Shown here piece by piece: positions 15,639 through 24,198 of a stretch of 64,000 bases of DNA. The notes beneath the pieces are model-generated. The model had not been told where the DNA came from. It saw nothing but the letters and a program-made list of their open reading frames with translations, and made no database searches. The stretch is from Massilia sp. PDC64 (lineage in GTDB: Bacteria > Pseudomonadota > Gammaproteobacteria > Burkholderiales > Burkholderiaceae_D). How positions within the stretch are numbered: position 1 is the first letter of the stretch; each line of letters starts with the position of its first letter. The stretch lies in assembly GCF_900101265.1 (NCBI RefSeq), contig NZ_FMZS01000020.1, positions 1 through 64,000 of the forward strand, given 5' to 3'. Made by a program: the position numbers and the translations under genes.

Positions 15639-16762
15639 CGGCCGTGTCGGGCACATGGCAACGCGCCCGGCGCATCCTTTGCGTGCGCCTCGACTCCCTC
15701 GGCGACGTGCTGATGTGCACCCCGGCCATCCGCGCGCTGCGCCAGGCCGTGCCGGGCCGCACCTTGACCCTGCTGAGCTCCCCGTCCGGCGCGGCCGCCC
15801 TGCCCTTCGTTCCCGAGCTGGACGATGCCATCGCCTGGACGGCGCCGTGGACGAAATCCGCAACGCCGGCAACTGCCGCGGCCCCGATCGCCACGCTCGC
15901 CGCACGCGCCTTCGACGCGGCCGTGATCTTCACGACCTACACGCAGAGCCCGCTGCCGGCGGCCCTGCTGTGCCAGCTGGCCGGCATCCCGCTGCGGCTG
16001 GCGCACTGCCGCGAAAACCCGTACGACCTGCTGTCCGACTGGGTGCCCGATCCCGAGCCGGCCACGCTCGTGCGCCACGAAGTCCAGCGCCAGTTGGCCC
16101 TCGTGCAGCGGGTCGGATGCCGCAGTGCCGACCTCGGCCTGTCTTTCGTGCCCCGTCCGGCGGACGTCGCCGCGGCGCGGACACGGCTGGCCGCCGCCGG
16201 CATCGACCCGGACCGGCCCTGGATCCTGCTGCACCCCGGCGCCAGCGCGGCCTCGCGCCGTTATCCGGCCGGACACTGGGCCCACGTACTGCGCCTGCTG
16301 GCCGAGGCATTGCAACTGCCCCTCGTGCTCACGGGCAGCGCGGAAGAATGGGAGCTCGTCGACGGCATCCAGTTCGCCAGCGCCGTGCCGGCCGTCTCGC
16401 TCGCGGGACGTCTCACCTTGGGCGAGCTGGGCGCGGCGCTACGCCTGGCGGCCGTCGCCGTGACCAACAATACGGGGCCCGCCCACATGGCCGCCGCCGT
16501 GGGCACGCCCGTCGTCGACCTGTATGCCCTGACCAATCCGCAGCACACGCCGTGGAAGGTGAAAAGCCGCGTCCTGTTCCACGACGTACCGTGCCGCTTC
16601 TGCTACAAGAGCACGTGCCCGGAACGCCACCAGGCATGCCTGGCCGGGGTCGAGCCGCAGCGCGTGGTCGATGCCGTGCGCGACCTGCTGGATGCCGCGC
16701 GACCGGAGACGGTGCCGGCGACTGCGCCGGCGACTGTGCCGGATTCGTCCGTACCCACCTGA
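15635..16762 (+). CDS. Glycosyltransferase family 9 (ADP-heptose:LPS heptosyltransferase type)
   Basis: The 375-residue protein begins RILCVRLDSLGDVLMCTPAIRALRQ, the N-terminal signature of GT9 heptosyltransferases. It contains ILLHPGASAASRRYPAGHWAHVL and the conserved donor-site segment VTNNTGPAHMAAAVGTPVVDLY. It should transfer a heptose to a lipopolysaccharide core or another acceptor at the inner face of the cytoplasmic membrane. A cysteine pair region near the end (CRFCYKSTCPERHQACL) is also seen in some family members. The ATGA overlap with the HAD gene indicates coupling. It is the last gene of the operon and converges on ftsH. Confidence 0.88.
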   Translation: MTAVSGTWQRARRILCVRLDSLGDVLMCTPAIRALRQAVPGRTLTLLSSPSGAAALPFVPELDDAIAWTAPWTKSATPATAAAPIATLAARAFDAAVIFTTYTQSPLPAALLCQLAGIPLRLAHCRENPYDLLSDWVPDPEPATLVRHEVQRQLALVQRVGCRSADLGLSFVPRPADVAAARTRLAAAGIDPDRPWILLHPGASAASRRYPAGHWAHVLRLLAEALQLPLVLTGSAEEWELVDGIQFASAVPAVSLAGRLTLGELGAALRLAAVAVTNNTGPAHMAAAVGTPVVDLYALTNPQHTPWKVKSRVLFHDVPCRFCYKSTCPERHQACLAGVEPQRVVDAVRDLLDAARPETVPATAPATVPDSSVPT

Positions 16763-16798
16763 GCGGGGGACGCCATGCTGCCCTTGCCTTTCAACCGA

Positions 16799-18769
16799 TC
16801 ACCGTCCGGACTGCTTGTCCGTCGCTCGCTCCACCGCCGGCGTCGCGGAAGCCGGCACGGCGGCGCGCGCCGCATGCTCGCGCACGAGCGCCTGCAGCGC
16901 GTCGCGCTCGACGGTCTCGTGGTCGAGCAGCTGGCGAGCCAGCGCATCCAGCAGTGCCCGCTGCTCGCGCAGCGTGGCCCGGACGCGCTCATGCGCTTCG
17001 TCGAGCAGCCGGGCGATCTCCGCATCAATCAGGCGCGCCGTACGTTCGCTGTACGCCGTATTCGGCGGCTGGGGCGGCGCATAGGGCGCGGCGGCGGGCT
17101 GCTCGAACGTGGCGAGGCCCACGCGTTCGCTCATGCCGTATTGCGCGACCATGTGGCGCGCGAGATCGGTCGCCATCTGCAGGTCGTTCTGCGCTCCCGT
17201 GGACAGGTCGCCGAACACGAGTTCCTCCGCGACGCGTCCGCCCAACAGCACGTCCATCCGGTCCAGCAGCTCGCTCTTCTTCAACAGGTAGCGGTCCTCG
17301 GTGGGCAGTTGCTGCGTATAGCCCAGCGCCGCGATGCCGCGGGGGATGATCGACACCTTCGCCACGCGGTCGGCATGCGCGCGGAATTCCGCCGTCAGCG
17401 CATGCCCCGCCTCGTGGAAGGCCACGGTTTCCTTTTCCATCGGATTGATCAGGCGCGAGCGCTTTTCCATGCCCGCGATGACGCGGTCGACGGCTTCCTC
17501 CAGCTCGCTGCGCTCGACCCGTTCCTTGCCCCGCCGCGCGGCCAGCAATGCCGCTTCGTTGATCAGGTTGGCGAGGTCGGCGCCGGCCAGGCCGGGCGTC
17601 TTCGCGGCCACGGCACCCAGGTCCACGTCCGGCGCGAGCCTGACCTGGCGGGCGTGCACCTGCAGGATCTTCTGGCGGCCCTTCAGGTCCGGCCGGTCGA
17701 GCGCGACGTGGCGGTCGAAGCGGCCGGGACGCAGCAGGGCCGGGTCGAGGATCTCCGGCCGGTTGGTGGCGCCGAGGATGATCACGCCCTTGTTCGTGTC
17801 GAAGCCGTCCATCTCGACGAGCAGCTGGTTGAGCGTCTGCTCCTGCTCGTTGTAGCCGCCGACGACGCCCGCCACGCCGCGCGCGCGGCCCAGCGCGTCG
17901 AGCTCGTCGATGAAAATGATGCACGGCGCCACCTTCTGCGCCTGCACGAACATGTCGCGCACGCGGGCCGCGCCGACGCCGACGAACATCTCGACGAATT
18001 CCGAGCCGCTGATCGAAAAGAACGGCACCCCGGCCTCCCCCGCCACGGCCCGGGCCAGCAGGGTCTTGCCGGTGCCGGGCGGCCCGACGATCAGCACGCC
18101 TTTCGGAATGCGCCCGCCGAGCCGCCGGTAGCGCTGCGGGTTCTTGAGGAACTCGACGATCTCCATCAACTCGTCGCGCGCCTCGTCGATGCCGGCCACG
18201 TCGTTGAAGCTCACGCCGGTCTTGCTCTGCATGTAGACCCGGGCCCGGCTCTTACCCACATCAAACAGCCCGGCCGCAACACCGCCACGCTTCGCCATGG
18301 CACCCCACATCCAGAACAGCAGGAGCAGCGGCAGCGCCCACGACAGCAACGTACTCAGCCATTCGCTGTGCTGCTGGCCGTAATAGCGCACGTGCGCCGC
18401 GTCGAGGTCCTTGACGAGATCCGGATCGGCCACGCGCACGGCGCTGAACGGACACAGCCCATCCGCATTGCACTTGACCGACTCGGCGCGGTTGCGGGGC
18501 AGGATGGCGTCGAGGCCGCCGGACTTGAGCGTGCCGGACACGGTCGTCTCCGCGAGCGTGACCTCGTTGACCTTGCCACCGTGCAGAAGCTCCTTGAACT
18601 CGCTGTACGCGAGCGGCGACGACGTGATCACGTCCGTCACCGACTGGAACAGCATGAACAGGACGATGGCGAACAGCCAGTACCACAGCATGGGGCGGAG
18701 CGTCGGGCTGCCGCCGCCGTCCGCGCCCGGCCCGGCTGGCGTCTCCCTGGTCTCCTTGGTGTCGGACAT
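16799..18769 (-). CDS. ftsH: Accessory FtsH-type ATP-dependent zinc metalloprotease
   Basis: The 656-residue protein is membrane anchored by two helices (about 27-45 and about 145-165) that flank a periplasmic domain with a Cys pair (VKCNADGLC). The AAA domain has Walker A GPPGTGKT (about 225-232), Walker B IIFIDELDALG, and the SRH ATNRPEILDPALLRPGRFDR. The protease domain has HEAGH (about 451-455). It degrades membrane and unfolded soluble proteins. The poorly conserved C-terminus and the location away from housekeeping partners suggest a second, accessory copy of the kind found in stress islands. The ATG at 18769 is preferred (MSDTKETR); a GTG at 18778 sits closer to GGAGG. An FNR-type box lies about 90 bp upstream. 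Confidence 0.9.
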   Translation of the reverse strand: MSDTKETRETPAGPGADGGGSPTLRPMLWYWLFAIVLFMLFQSVTDVITSSPLAYSEFKELLHGGKVNEVTLAETTVSGTLKSGGLDAILPRNRAESVKCNADGLCPFSAVRVADPDLVKDLDAAHVRYYGQQHSEWLSTLLSWALPLLLLFWMWGAMAKRGGVAAGLFDVGKSRARVYMQSKTGVSFNDVAGIDEARDELMEIVEFLKNPQRYRRLGGRIPKGVLIVGPPGTGKTLLARAVAGEAGVPFFSISGSEFVEMFVGVGAARVRDMFVQAQKVAPCIIFIDELDALGRARGVAGVVGGYNEQEQTLNQLLVEMDGFDTNKGVIILGATNRPEILDPALLRPGRFDRHVALDRPDLKGRQKILQVHARQVRLAPDVDLGAVAAKTPGLAGADLANLINEAALLAARRGKERVERSELEEAVDRVIAGMEKRSRLINPMEKETVAFHEAGHALTAEFRAHADRVAKVSIIPRGIAALGYTQQLPTEDRYLLKKSELLDRMDVLLGGRVAEELVFGDLSTGAQNDLQMATDLARHMVAQYGMSERVGLATFEQPAAAPYAPPQPPNTAYSERTARLIDAEIARLLDEAHERVRATLREQRALLDALARQLLDHETVERDALQALVREHAARAAVPASATPAVERATDKQSGR

Positions 18770-18854
18770 ATCGTTCACGCCGCCTCCCTGCGCCCGAGCG
18801 CTTCGAGCGTACAAGCCTCTCGCCCCACTGTCTGACAGATCGTCCTCCGGGCGC

Positions 18855-18870
18855 TTTGATCTGAATCAAA
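18855..18870 (-). promoter_or_regulatory. FNR/ANR-type box upstream of the accessory ftsH
   Basis: TTTGAT-CTGA-ATCAAA is a perfect dyad that contains the full FNR consensus TTGAT-N4-ATCAA. It lies 85-100 bp upstream of the ftsH start and just beyond the stop of the holin-like gene. A plausible extended -10 (GCTTGTACGCT) would place the box near -61. Oxygen-responsive control is inferred. Confidence 0.65.
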
Positions 18871-18879
18871 AGGGCACGC

Positions 18880-19092
18880 TCACGTCTGTCGCTCCAGCTG
18901 CGCGAGCCGCGCCTCGCACTCCCGCTGCTCGCGCCGGTCGCGGCGCCAGGTGTACACGGTATTGGTCAGGCAGGTCAGGACGGCGGTCCCGATACCGACC
19001 GCCGTGCCGACGTCCGCCAGGGTCAACGACGCGCCGATCGACGCCATGCCCGCGACATAGCTGGCCACGCCGAAGATACTTGGTCTGTTCAT
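18880..19092 (-). CDS. Small holin-like membrane protein
   Basis: The 70-residue protein has two predicted membrane segments (about 6-23 and 28-48). A charged cytoplasmic tail follows, YTWRRDRREQRECEARLAQLERQ, which should form a short amphipathic helix. This matches the plan of class II phage holins with an LTN-x-x-Y-x-W-x-R tail. I start at the ATG at 19092 because GGAG stands 7 bp upstream. It is transcribed away from an S24 repressor gene across a 127-bp operator region, as in a phage switch. No endolysin or other phage gene is nearby, so it may be a domesticated remnant. Membership of a particular holin family is not certain. Confidence 0.65.
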   Translation of the reverse strand: MNRPSIFGVASYVAGMASIGASLTLADVGTAVGIGTAVLTCLTNTVYTWRRDRREQRECEARLAQLERQT

Positions 19093-19148
19093 CACTGTTC
19101 TCCCCCATCGATAACTCGCTCCCCTTCACAAAACCCGGCAAGTCGAGT

Positions 19149-19208
19149 AGAGTCCAGTATAGAACTCTAAACTGATCAACGTCAAGAACACTAAACTCAA
19201 TCGAGTTC
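19149..19208. promoter_or_regulatory. Operator cluster between the holin-like gene and the S24 repressor
   Basis: Two 13-bp direct repeats, AGAACTCTAAACT (19162-19174) and AGAACACTAAACT (19186-19198), are 24 bp apart. Two dyads overlap them: TAGAGT-N10-ACTCTA (19149-19170) and AACTC-N4-GAGTT (19195-19208). The cluster ends 11 bp before the repressor start. Repeated half-sites in the divergent region fit binding by the adjacent repressor. Confidence 0.6.
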
Positions 19209-19219
19209 AGGACTCTGAA

Positions 19220-19930
19220 ATGAACCTCTTATCCGAACGCCTCGACCACATCTACCGCACCACGCCGCAGCTGGAAGGCGAGCGTGGCCAGACGGGCCTC
19301 GTCAAAGCCTCGGGCGCCTCGAAGAGCGTGGTGAACCAGTGGCTGACCGGGAAAATCAAGTCGATGGATATCCGCTACGCGCTGAACATCGAGCGCGAAC
19401 TCGGGTTCTCGCACATCTGGCTGATGACCGGCGAAGGCGACCCGCGCCAGGCCCCGTTCCACGGACTGAAGGACGGCATGCCGGTGCGCCCGGCCGACAA
19501 CGACGATGCGGAATTCGTCCAGATCCGCATGGTCAAGCTGCGGCTGTCGGCCGGGATCACGGGCTTCCAGACGGAACCGGAACGCCGCGACGGCGGCACC
19601 CTCGGCATGCGCCGCACGTGGATCGAACGGCACAACTACCACCCCGATCACCTGATGGCCATCCTCGTCAAGGGCGAGAGCATGGAACCGGCGCTGTATG
19701 CGGGCGACATCGTCATCATCAACACGCTCGACACAAAGCTCGTGGACGGCGCCGTGTATGCCTTCAACTACGAGGGTGAGGCTGTCGTGAAGCGGTTGAC
19801 GCGCGACGCCGGCAAATGGTGGCTGACGTCGGACAATCCGGACCAGCGCAAATACCACCGCAAACTCTGCCAGGGCAACGCCTGCATCGTGATCGGCCGC
19901 GTCGTGCGCAAGGAAAGCGACCGCATATGA
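19220..19930 (+). CDS. S24/LexA-type phage repressor (helix-turn-helix plus latent peptidase)
   Basis: This 236-residue protein has an N-terminal HTH region (GLVKASGASKSVVNQWLTGKIKSMD, about 28-55). The C-terminal S24 peptidase domain has the nucleophile in VKGESMEPAL and the general-base Lys in EAVVKRLTR. Such proteins repress phage lytic genes and cleave themselves when RecA is activated by DNA damage. The cleavage site is not obvious (no clear Ala-Gly; GI or AG pairs occur around residue 110). It is divergent from the holin-like gene across clustered operators and overlaps the next gene by 4 bp. It may control a domesticated lysis or stress gene. Confidence 0.85.
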   Translation: MNLLSERLDHIYRTTPQLEGERGQTGLVKASGASKSVVNQWLTGKIKSMDIRYALNIERELGFSHIWLMTGEGDPRQAPFHGLKDGMPVRPADNDDAEFVQIRMVKLRLSAGITGFQTEPERRDGGTLGMRRTWIERHNYHPDHLMAILVKGESMEPALYAGDIVIINTLDTKLVDGAVYAFNYEGEAVVKRLTRDAGKWWLTSDNPDQRKYHRKLCQGNACIVIGRVVRKESDRI

Positions 19931-20217
19931 AACTCGAGGTCGCCCAGACCGAGCTGAAAGGCGTGCGCGTGGCACTGGCCTTTCCGCCGCCCGCCTGGGT
20001 CGCACCCGGCGTCGGCGACGTACTGCTGGAGCGCCTGCGTCCTTACTTCCCTACCCTGCCCGTGATGCTCGTGGCCGTGTACAGGCATGGCGTACGCGCG
20101 CATGCCGCGTTCCAGGCGCAGGCGCTCGTCGACGGCGCGGATCTCACGCACCTGGCGCGCACGACGATCGACCTCGACGTGCCGCCGGCAGCGCCGGACG
20201 AGCCGCCGCCATTCTAG
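19927..20217 (+). CDS. Small protein of unknown function, coupled to the S24 repressor
   Basis: The 96-residue protein is not recognised. It starts at an ATG overlapping the repressor stop (ATGA), so it is translated from the same message. The sequence alternates hydrophobic and polar residues (VRVALAFPPPAWVAPGVGDVLLERLRPYFPTLPVMLVAV). It has no signal peptide and ends in a proline-rich, acidic tail (PPAAPDEPPPF). Codon use matches the host. A role linked to the repressor is inferred only from the overlap. Confidence 0.65.
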   Translation: MKLEVAQTELKGVRVALAFPPPAWVAPGVGDVLLERLRPYFPTLPVMLVAVYRHGVRAHAAFQAQALVDGADLTHLARTTIDLDVPPAAPDEPPPF

Positions 20218-20285
20218 TCATCCTCCCGGCAAAACGATTTCGCAACAGCGCCTGTCAGCGCGTCGCCACGCCCCGAAAAAGTCTA

Positions 20286-20299
20286 GTTAAGCGTTTTCC
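20286..20299. promoter_or_regulatory. Candidate LacI-type operator upstream of the GH88-TonB operon
   Basis: GTTAAGCGTTTTCC resembles the perfect palindrome GTTAAAC-GTTTAAC found upstream of udh, differing at four of 14 positions (6, 12, 13 and one flank). It lies just upstream of the -35 box, centred near -50, unlike the other sites of the set, which sit close to start codons. Confidence 0.45.
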
Positions 20300-20307
20300 T
20301 ATTTTTG

Positions 20308-20336
20308 TTGACACCGCTTCGCGTTCTGATTACGAT
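20308..20336 (+). promoter_or_regulatory. Sigma-70 promoter of the GH88-TonB operon
   Basis: A perfect -35 TTGACA (20308-20313) is followed by a 17-bp spacer and TACGAT (20331-20336) as the -10 element. Transcription would start near 20343, about 30 bp before the GH88 start codon. Confidence 0.7.
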
Positions 20337-20371
20337 TTGCTCAATAATCAGACTAACAAGGAGACGGCGTG

Positions 20372-21592
20372 ATGACTGCGAAATCGATTTTCTGCGGGAT
20401 CCTGCTGGCGGCCTGCGGCGCGTCGGCCGCAACGGCCGCGGAACCGATCGACGCCGTCATCGCGCAGGATTTCAAGGTCGCCACGGTGCAGTACCGCGTC
20501 CTGCTGGACAAGGCCGCGGGAAAACCTGGTTTTCCCCGTACCGTGGAACGGGGCGAACCGAAGATGGTCGGGCCGGGCGACTGGACCGCAGGTTTCTTTC
20601 CCGGCTCGCTGTGGTACCTGTTCGAAGCCACGGGCGACGCGACCTGGAAAACGGCGGCGATGCGCTACACGGCGCTGACGGCCCCCGCCAAGTTCGACAA
20701 GTCCCAGCACGATCTCGGCTTCATGCTGGGCGCCGGCTACGGCAACGGCCTGCGCCTCGTCGACGACGCGGCCACCCGCGTGGCCTACCGAGACGCCCTG
20801 CTGGCCGGCGCGACGACGCTCATCACCCGCTTCAATCCGAAAGTCGGCAGCATCCAGTCGTGGGACCTGTGGCCCAATACGACGTGGGCCTTCCCCGTCA
20901 TCATCGACAACATGATGAACCTGGAACTGCTGATGTGGGCATCGAAAGCCGCGAACGAGCCGCGCTACCGCGAGATCGCTATCGCCCATGCCGACACCGC
21001 GCTGAAGAACCACTTCCGTCCCGACGGATCGAGCTTCCACCTCGTCGACTACGACCCGAACACGGGCGCCGTGCGTGCGCGCGTGACGGTGCAGGGTTAC
21101 GCGAACGACTCGGCGTGGGCGCGCGGCCAGGCGTGGGGCCTGTACGGCTACACGATGATGTACCGCGAAACCCGCAAGGACGATTATCTCCGGCAGGCGC
21201 ACAAGATCGCCCGCTTCTACACGACCCATCCACGCCTGCCGGCCGACAAGGTGCCCTACTGGGACTTCGACGACCCGGCCATTCCCGACGCCCCGCGCGA
21301 CGCATCCGCCGCCGCCATCGCGGCATCCGCCCTGCTGGAACTGGCCACGTTCTCGGACCGCGAGACGGCCGCGCGCTACCGCGACTTCGCCGAACAGACG
21401 CTGCGCAGCCTGTCGTCCGACACGTACCTCGCCAGGCCCGGCGACAACGGCGGCTTCCTCCTCAAGCATGCGACCGGCCACAAGCCGGCCAAATCGGAAA
21501 TCGATGTTCCGCTGAACTACGCGGACTACTACTTTCTGGAGGCGCTGCTGCGCCTGAAGGCGGCGCGCAGCGGGACTGGCAGTTTTCATTAG
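20372..21592 (+). CDS. GH88 unsaturated glucuronyl hydrolase, exported
   Basis: The 406-residue enzyme hydrolyses the 4,5-unsaturated uronic acid left at the non-reducing end of oligosaccharides by polysaccharide lyases. A signal peptide (about 1-23, ending ASAATAA) sends it to the periplasm. The (alpha/alpha)6-barrel signatures of GH88 are present: WTAGFFPGSLWYLFE, HDLGFMLGAGYGNGLR with the catalytic-type Asp, and GYANDSAWARGQAWGLYGYTMMYR with the second Asp. The ATG at 20372 lies 8 bp after AAGGAG; a GTG directly before it is also possible. It heads an operon with the TonB receptor gene 19 bp downstream. A sigma-70 promoter and a LacI-type operator candidate precede it. Confidence 0.9.
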   Translation: MTAKSIFCGILLAACGASAATAAEPIDAVIAQDFKVATVQYRVLLDKAAGKPGFPRTVERGEPKMVGPGDWTAGFFPGSLWYLFEATGDATWKTAAMRYTALTAPAKFDKSQHDLGFMLGAGYGNGLRLVDDAATRVAYRDALLAGATTLITRFNPKVGSIQSWDLWPNTTWAFPVIIDNMMNLELLMWASKAANEPRYREIAIAHADTALKNHFRPDGSSFHLVDYDPNTGAVRARVTVQGYANDSAWARGQAWGLYGYTMMYRETRKDDYLRQAHKIARFYTTHPRLPADKVPYWDFDDPAIPDAPRDASAAAIAASALLELATFSDRETAARYRDFAEQTLRSLSSDTYLARPGDNGGFLLKHATGHKPAKSEIDVPLNYADYYFLEALLRLKAARSGTGSFH

Positions 21593-21611
21593 AAAAAACA
21601 AAGGAGACGTT

Positions 21612-24125
21612 GTGAGCAAGCAGAGAACACCGGGCGCGCGGATCGCGGTCAAGCCCGTGGCGGCCGTCGTCGCGCTGGCCGTCGCCCACTGGGCAGCGCC
21701 GGCGCAGGCGCAGGAAAACGCGAACCCGAACCAGTTGCAAACCGTGCTGGTCACCGCGAACAAACGCGTGGAGCGACTGGAAAACGTGCCGGAGTCGATC
21801 TCCGTGCTGTCCGAAGCGGAGATTCAGCGCAACAACGTGCGCGAGATCGAGGACGTCATCAACCTGACGCCGTCGCTGACGCTGTCCTCGGGCACGACGG
21901 CCGCCAACAACGCGATCTTCATGCGTGGTATCGGTACCGTCTCCGTCGGCATCGGCGTGGAATCCGACGTCTCCGTGATCATCGACGACATCCCGATCGC
22001 CAGCCAGTTCCAGGCCTTCCGCGACCTGGCCGACGTGGCCCGCGTCGAGGTGCTGAAAGGTCCGCAGTCGACGCTGTTCGGCAAATCCGCCGTGGCCGGC
22101 GCCATCAACATCGTCACGAAACCCATCAGCGGTCCCATCGTCTACCGCGCCAACGCGTACTACACGAACGACCATGAATGGCGCGTGGGCGCGTCGGTCG
22201 GCGGCAAGCTGCGCGACGATTTCGGCATGCGCATCGCCGTCAACAAGAGCGACATGCCCGGTAACTTCACGAACCTGACAAACGGCCAGAAGGTCAACGG
22301 GTCGGGCGGCAAGACGATCATGACGAAGTTCCAGTGGAGCCCGATCAAGGACCTGGAGATCGACTTCACGCCGCACTACAACGCGCAGGAAAACAGCCGC
22401 GGCGTCACCGCCGTGAACGGCTTCTACCGCACGACCGGCTCGGCGGCCGCGGGCAACCTCGTGCAGACGCCGGCGGACCTGGCCACCGCGTACATGAACG
22501 GCAACCCGCAACTGCCCGCGTCGCTCACGCTGGCCGGCATCAACCCGTACGATCCGAACAACCGCAACGTACGGCGCGACTTCCCCACCGGGATCAACTC
22601 GACGACGTTCGGCACGGGCCTGAAGTTCTCGTACAACCTGCCGAACGACGGCACCCTGATGTCGATCTCCTCGTACGAACACTACAAGGCAAACGATTAC
22701 CGCGACCAGGACTTCGTCGACGTGCCGACCATCGCGCGACCGGGCGAGACGAAGTTCAGCGTGGGGAACGCGCAATTCGGCACCTACGACATCCGCTCGA
22801 AGACGCAGGAATTCCGTTACGTGTCGCCGGACACGGGCAAACTGCGCTACGTGGCCGGCCTGTGGTGGGCGCAGAACGAGATCGACCGGCACTTCATCCG
22901 CGGCTTCTGCGTGCGCCCGAGCGTGTGCACGGCGAGCTCGCCGTCGAGCCCCACCAACTACTACACGGACATCTACAACGTGAACCGCGCCGTGTTCGGC
23001 CAGGCCACGTGGGACCTGTATCCGACGTACACGCTGGTCGCGGGCATCCGCCGCAACGTGGAGACGTCCGGCTTCAACTACATCCGCAACTTCTACACGG
23101 ACCAGCTGGACCGCTCGACGTTCGTGCCGGGCCCCGTCGGCCAGGACCAGTTTTCCAGCAGCGGCAACCGCGACTGGGCGACGACGGGCAAGCTGTCGAT
23201 CCAGAAGCAGATCAACAGCGACTGGATGGTCTATGCGATGACGGCGACCGGCTACAAGGGCCTCGCGTACGACGTGACGAGCGGCCTGAAGGCGGCGGCC
23301 GCGTTCCCGGTATCGCCGGAGACGAGCCGCAGCTACGAGCTCGGGACCAAGGCCAACCTGTTCCACAACCGCATGTCGCTCGCGGCCACGATCTACAAGA
23401 CGGACTTCAAGAACTACCAGCAGAACACGTCCTTCGTGCTGCCGAACGACCCGACGATCTACACGCAACTGAACTCGATCCCGAAGATCCGCACGCGCGG
23501 CTTCGAACTCGATTCGCACTTCCTGTTGACGTCGAACTGGTCGATGAACGTGTCGTACGCGTACACCCGTCCGGAGATCGTCGACTGGAAGAACGGCCCC
23601 TGCTACCAGGACAACACGAACCCCGCCATCGGCACGACGGGCCTGGGCGAAGGCGGTTCGCTGGGCGGCTGGAACCGCGCCTGCTTCCCGATCCGCGCGG
23701 GCTCGACGACGGGCGTGCAGAACCTGTCGGGCGGGATCTTCCCGGGCACCCCGAAGAACAAGGTCAACATCGGCACGAACTACGACTACCATTTCGCGGA
23801 ACGTCCGTACTGGGCCTTCGTGAACGCGAACGTGCGTTACCAGAGCGAGTACCAGACCAACATCAACAACGACCCGCGCTCGGTGAACAACGCGTACTCG
23901 ATCACGGACCTCGGTTTCGGCCTGCGCCAGAACAACGACATGTGGCGCCTGTCCTTCCGCATCAACAACCTGTTCGACCGCTTCTACATCGGCAACGCCA
24001 ACGCCAGCGGCCCGTCGTACCGCGCCGGACCGACGTCGACGTCGCCCGCCATCACGGTCAACAGCTGGGTGCCGCCGCGCGACGTGTTCCGCTTCTACAG
24101 CGTGCGCCTCGACCTGAAGTTCTGA
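21612..24125 (+). CDS. TonB-dependent outer-membrane receptor
   Basis: The 837-residue protein has a signal peptide (about 1-34, APAQAQ) and a TonB-box-like stretch (LQTVLVTANK). The plug domain has NVPESISVLSEAEIQ and RVEVLKGPQSTLFGKSAVAGAINIVTK. A 22-strand type barrel follows, ending in FRFYSVRLDLKF with the terminal Phe needed for outer-membrane insertion. Its position in a lyase/GH88 operon indicates uptake of acidic oligosaccharides instead of siderophores. No SusD-like partner is present, as expected for Proteobacteria. GTG is the start codon with AAGGAG five bases upstream. A strong terminator follows at 24167. Confidence 0.9.
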   Translation: MSKQRTPGARIAVKPVAAVVALAVAHWAAPAQAQENANPNQLQTVLVTANKRVERLENVPESISVLSEAEIQRNNVREIEDVINLTPSLTLSSGTTAANNAIFMRGIGTVSVGIGVESDVSVIIDDIPIASQFQAFRDLADVARVEVLKGPQSTLFGKSAVAGAINIVTKPISGPIVYRANAYYTNDHEWRVGASVGGKLRDDFGMRIAVNKSDMPGNFTNLTNGQKVNGSGGKTIMTKFQWSPIKDLEIDFTPHYNAQENSRGVTAVNGFYRTTGSAAAGNLVQTPADLATAYMNGNPQLPASLTLAGINPYDPNNRNVRRDFPTGINSTTFGTGLKFSYNLPNDGTLMSISSYEHYKANDYRDQDFVDVPTIARPGETKFSVGNAQFGTYDIRSKTQEFRYVSPDTGKLRYVAGLWWAQNEIDRHFIRGFCVRPSVCTASSPSSPTNYYTDIYNVNRAVFGQATWDLYPTYTLVAGIRRNVETSGFNYIRNFYTDQLDRSTFVPGPVGQDQFSSSGNRDWATTGKLSIQKQINSDWMVYAMTATGYKGLAYDVTSGLKAAAAFPVSPETSRSYELGTKANLFHNRMSLAATIYKTDFKNYQQNTSFVLPNDPTIYTQLNSIPKIRTRGFELDSHFLLTSNWSMNVSYAYTRPEIVDWKNGPCYQDNTNPAIGTTGLGEGGSLGGWNRACFPIRAGSTTGVQNLSGGIFPGTPKNKVNIGTNYDYHFAERPYWAFVNANVRYQSEYQTNINNDPRSVNNAYSITDLGFGLRQNNDMWRLSFRINNLFDRFYIGNANASGPSYRAGPTSTSPAITVNSWVPPRDVFRFYSVRLDLKF

Positions 24126-24166
24126 TCCCGGGTTTCCTCCGCGGGCCCCGGCCCGCGTTTCCCTCG

Positions 24167-24198
24167 ATGCCGCCGGGGCGACCTGGCGGCATTTTTTT
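24167..24198 (+). terminator. Rho-independent terminator of the GH88-TonB operon
   Basis: A perfect 8-bp stem (ATGCCGCC/GGCGGCAT) with a 10-nt loop is followed by six T residues. The T-run overlaps the TAA stop codon of the convergent exported-protein gene, so the element sits exactly at the convergence point. Confidence 0.88.

Noticed and set aside
20369..20371. GTG as start codon of the GH88 gene.
   Set aside because: The ATG immediately after it has better spacing to AAGGAG; the difference is one residue, so the alternative is only mentioned.
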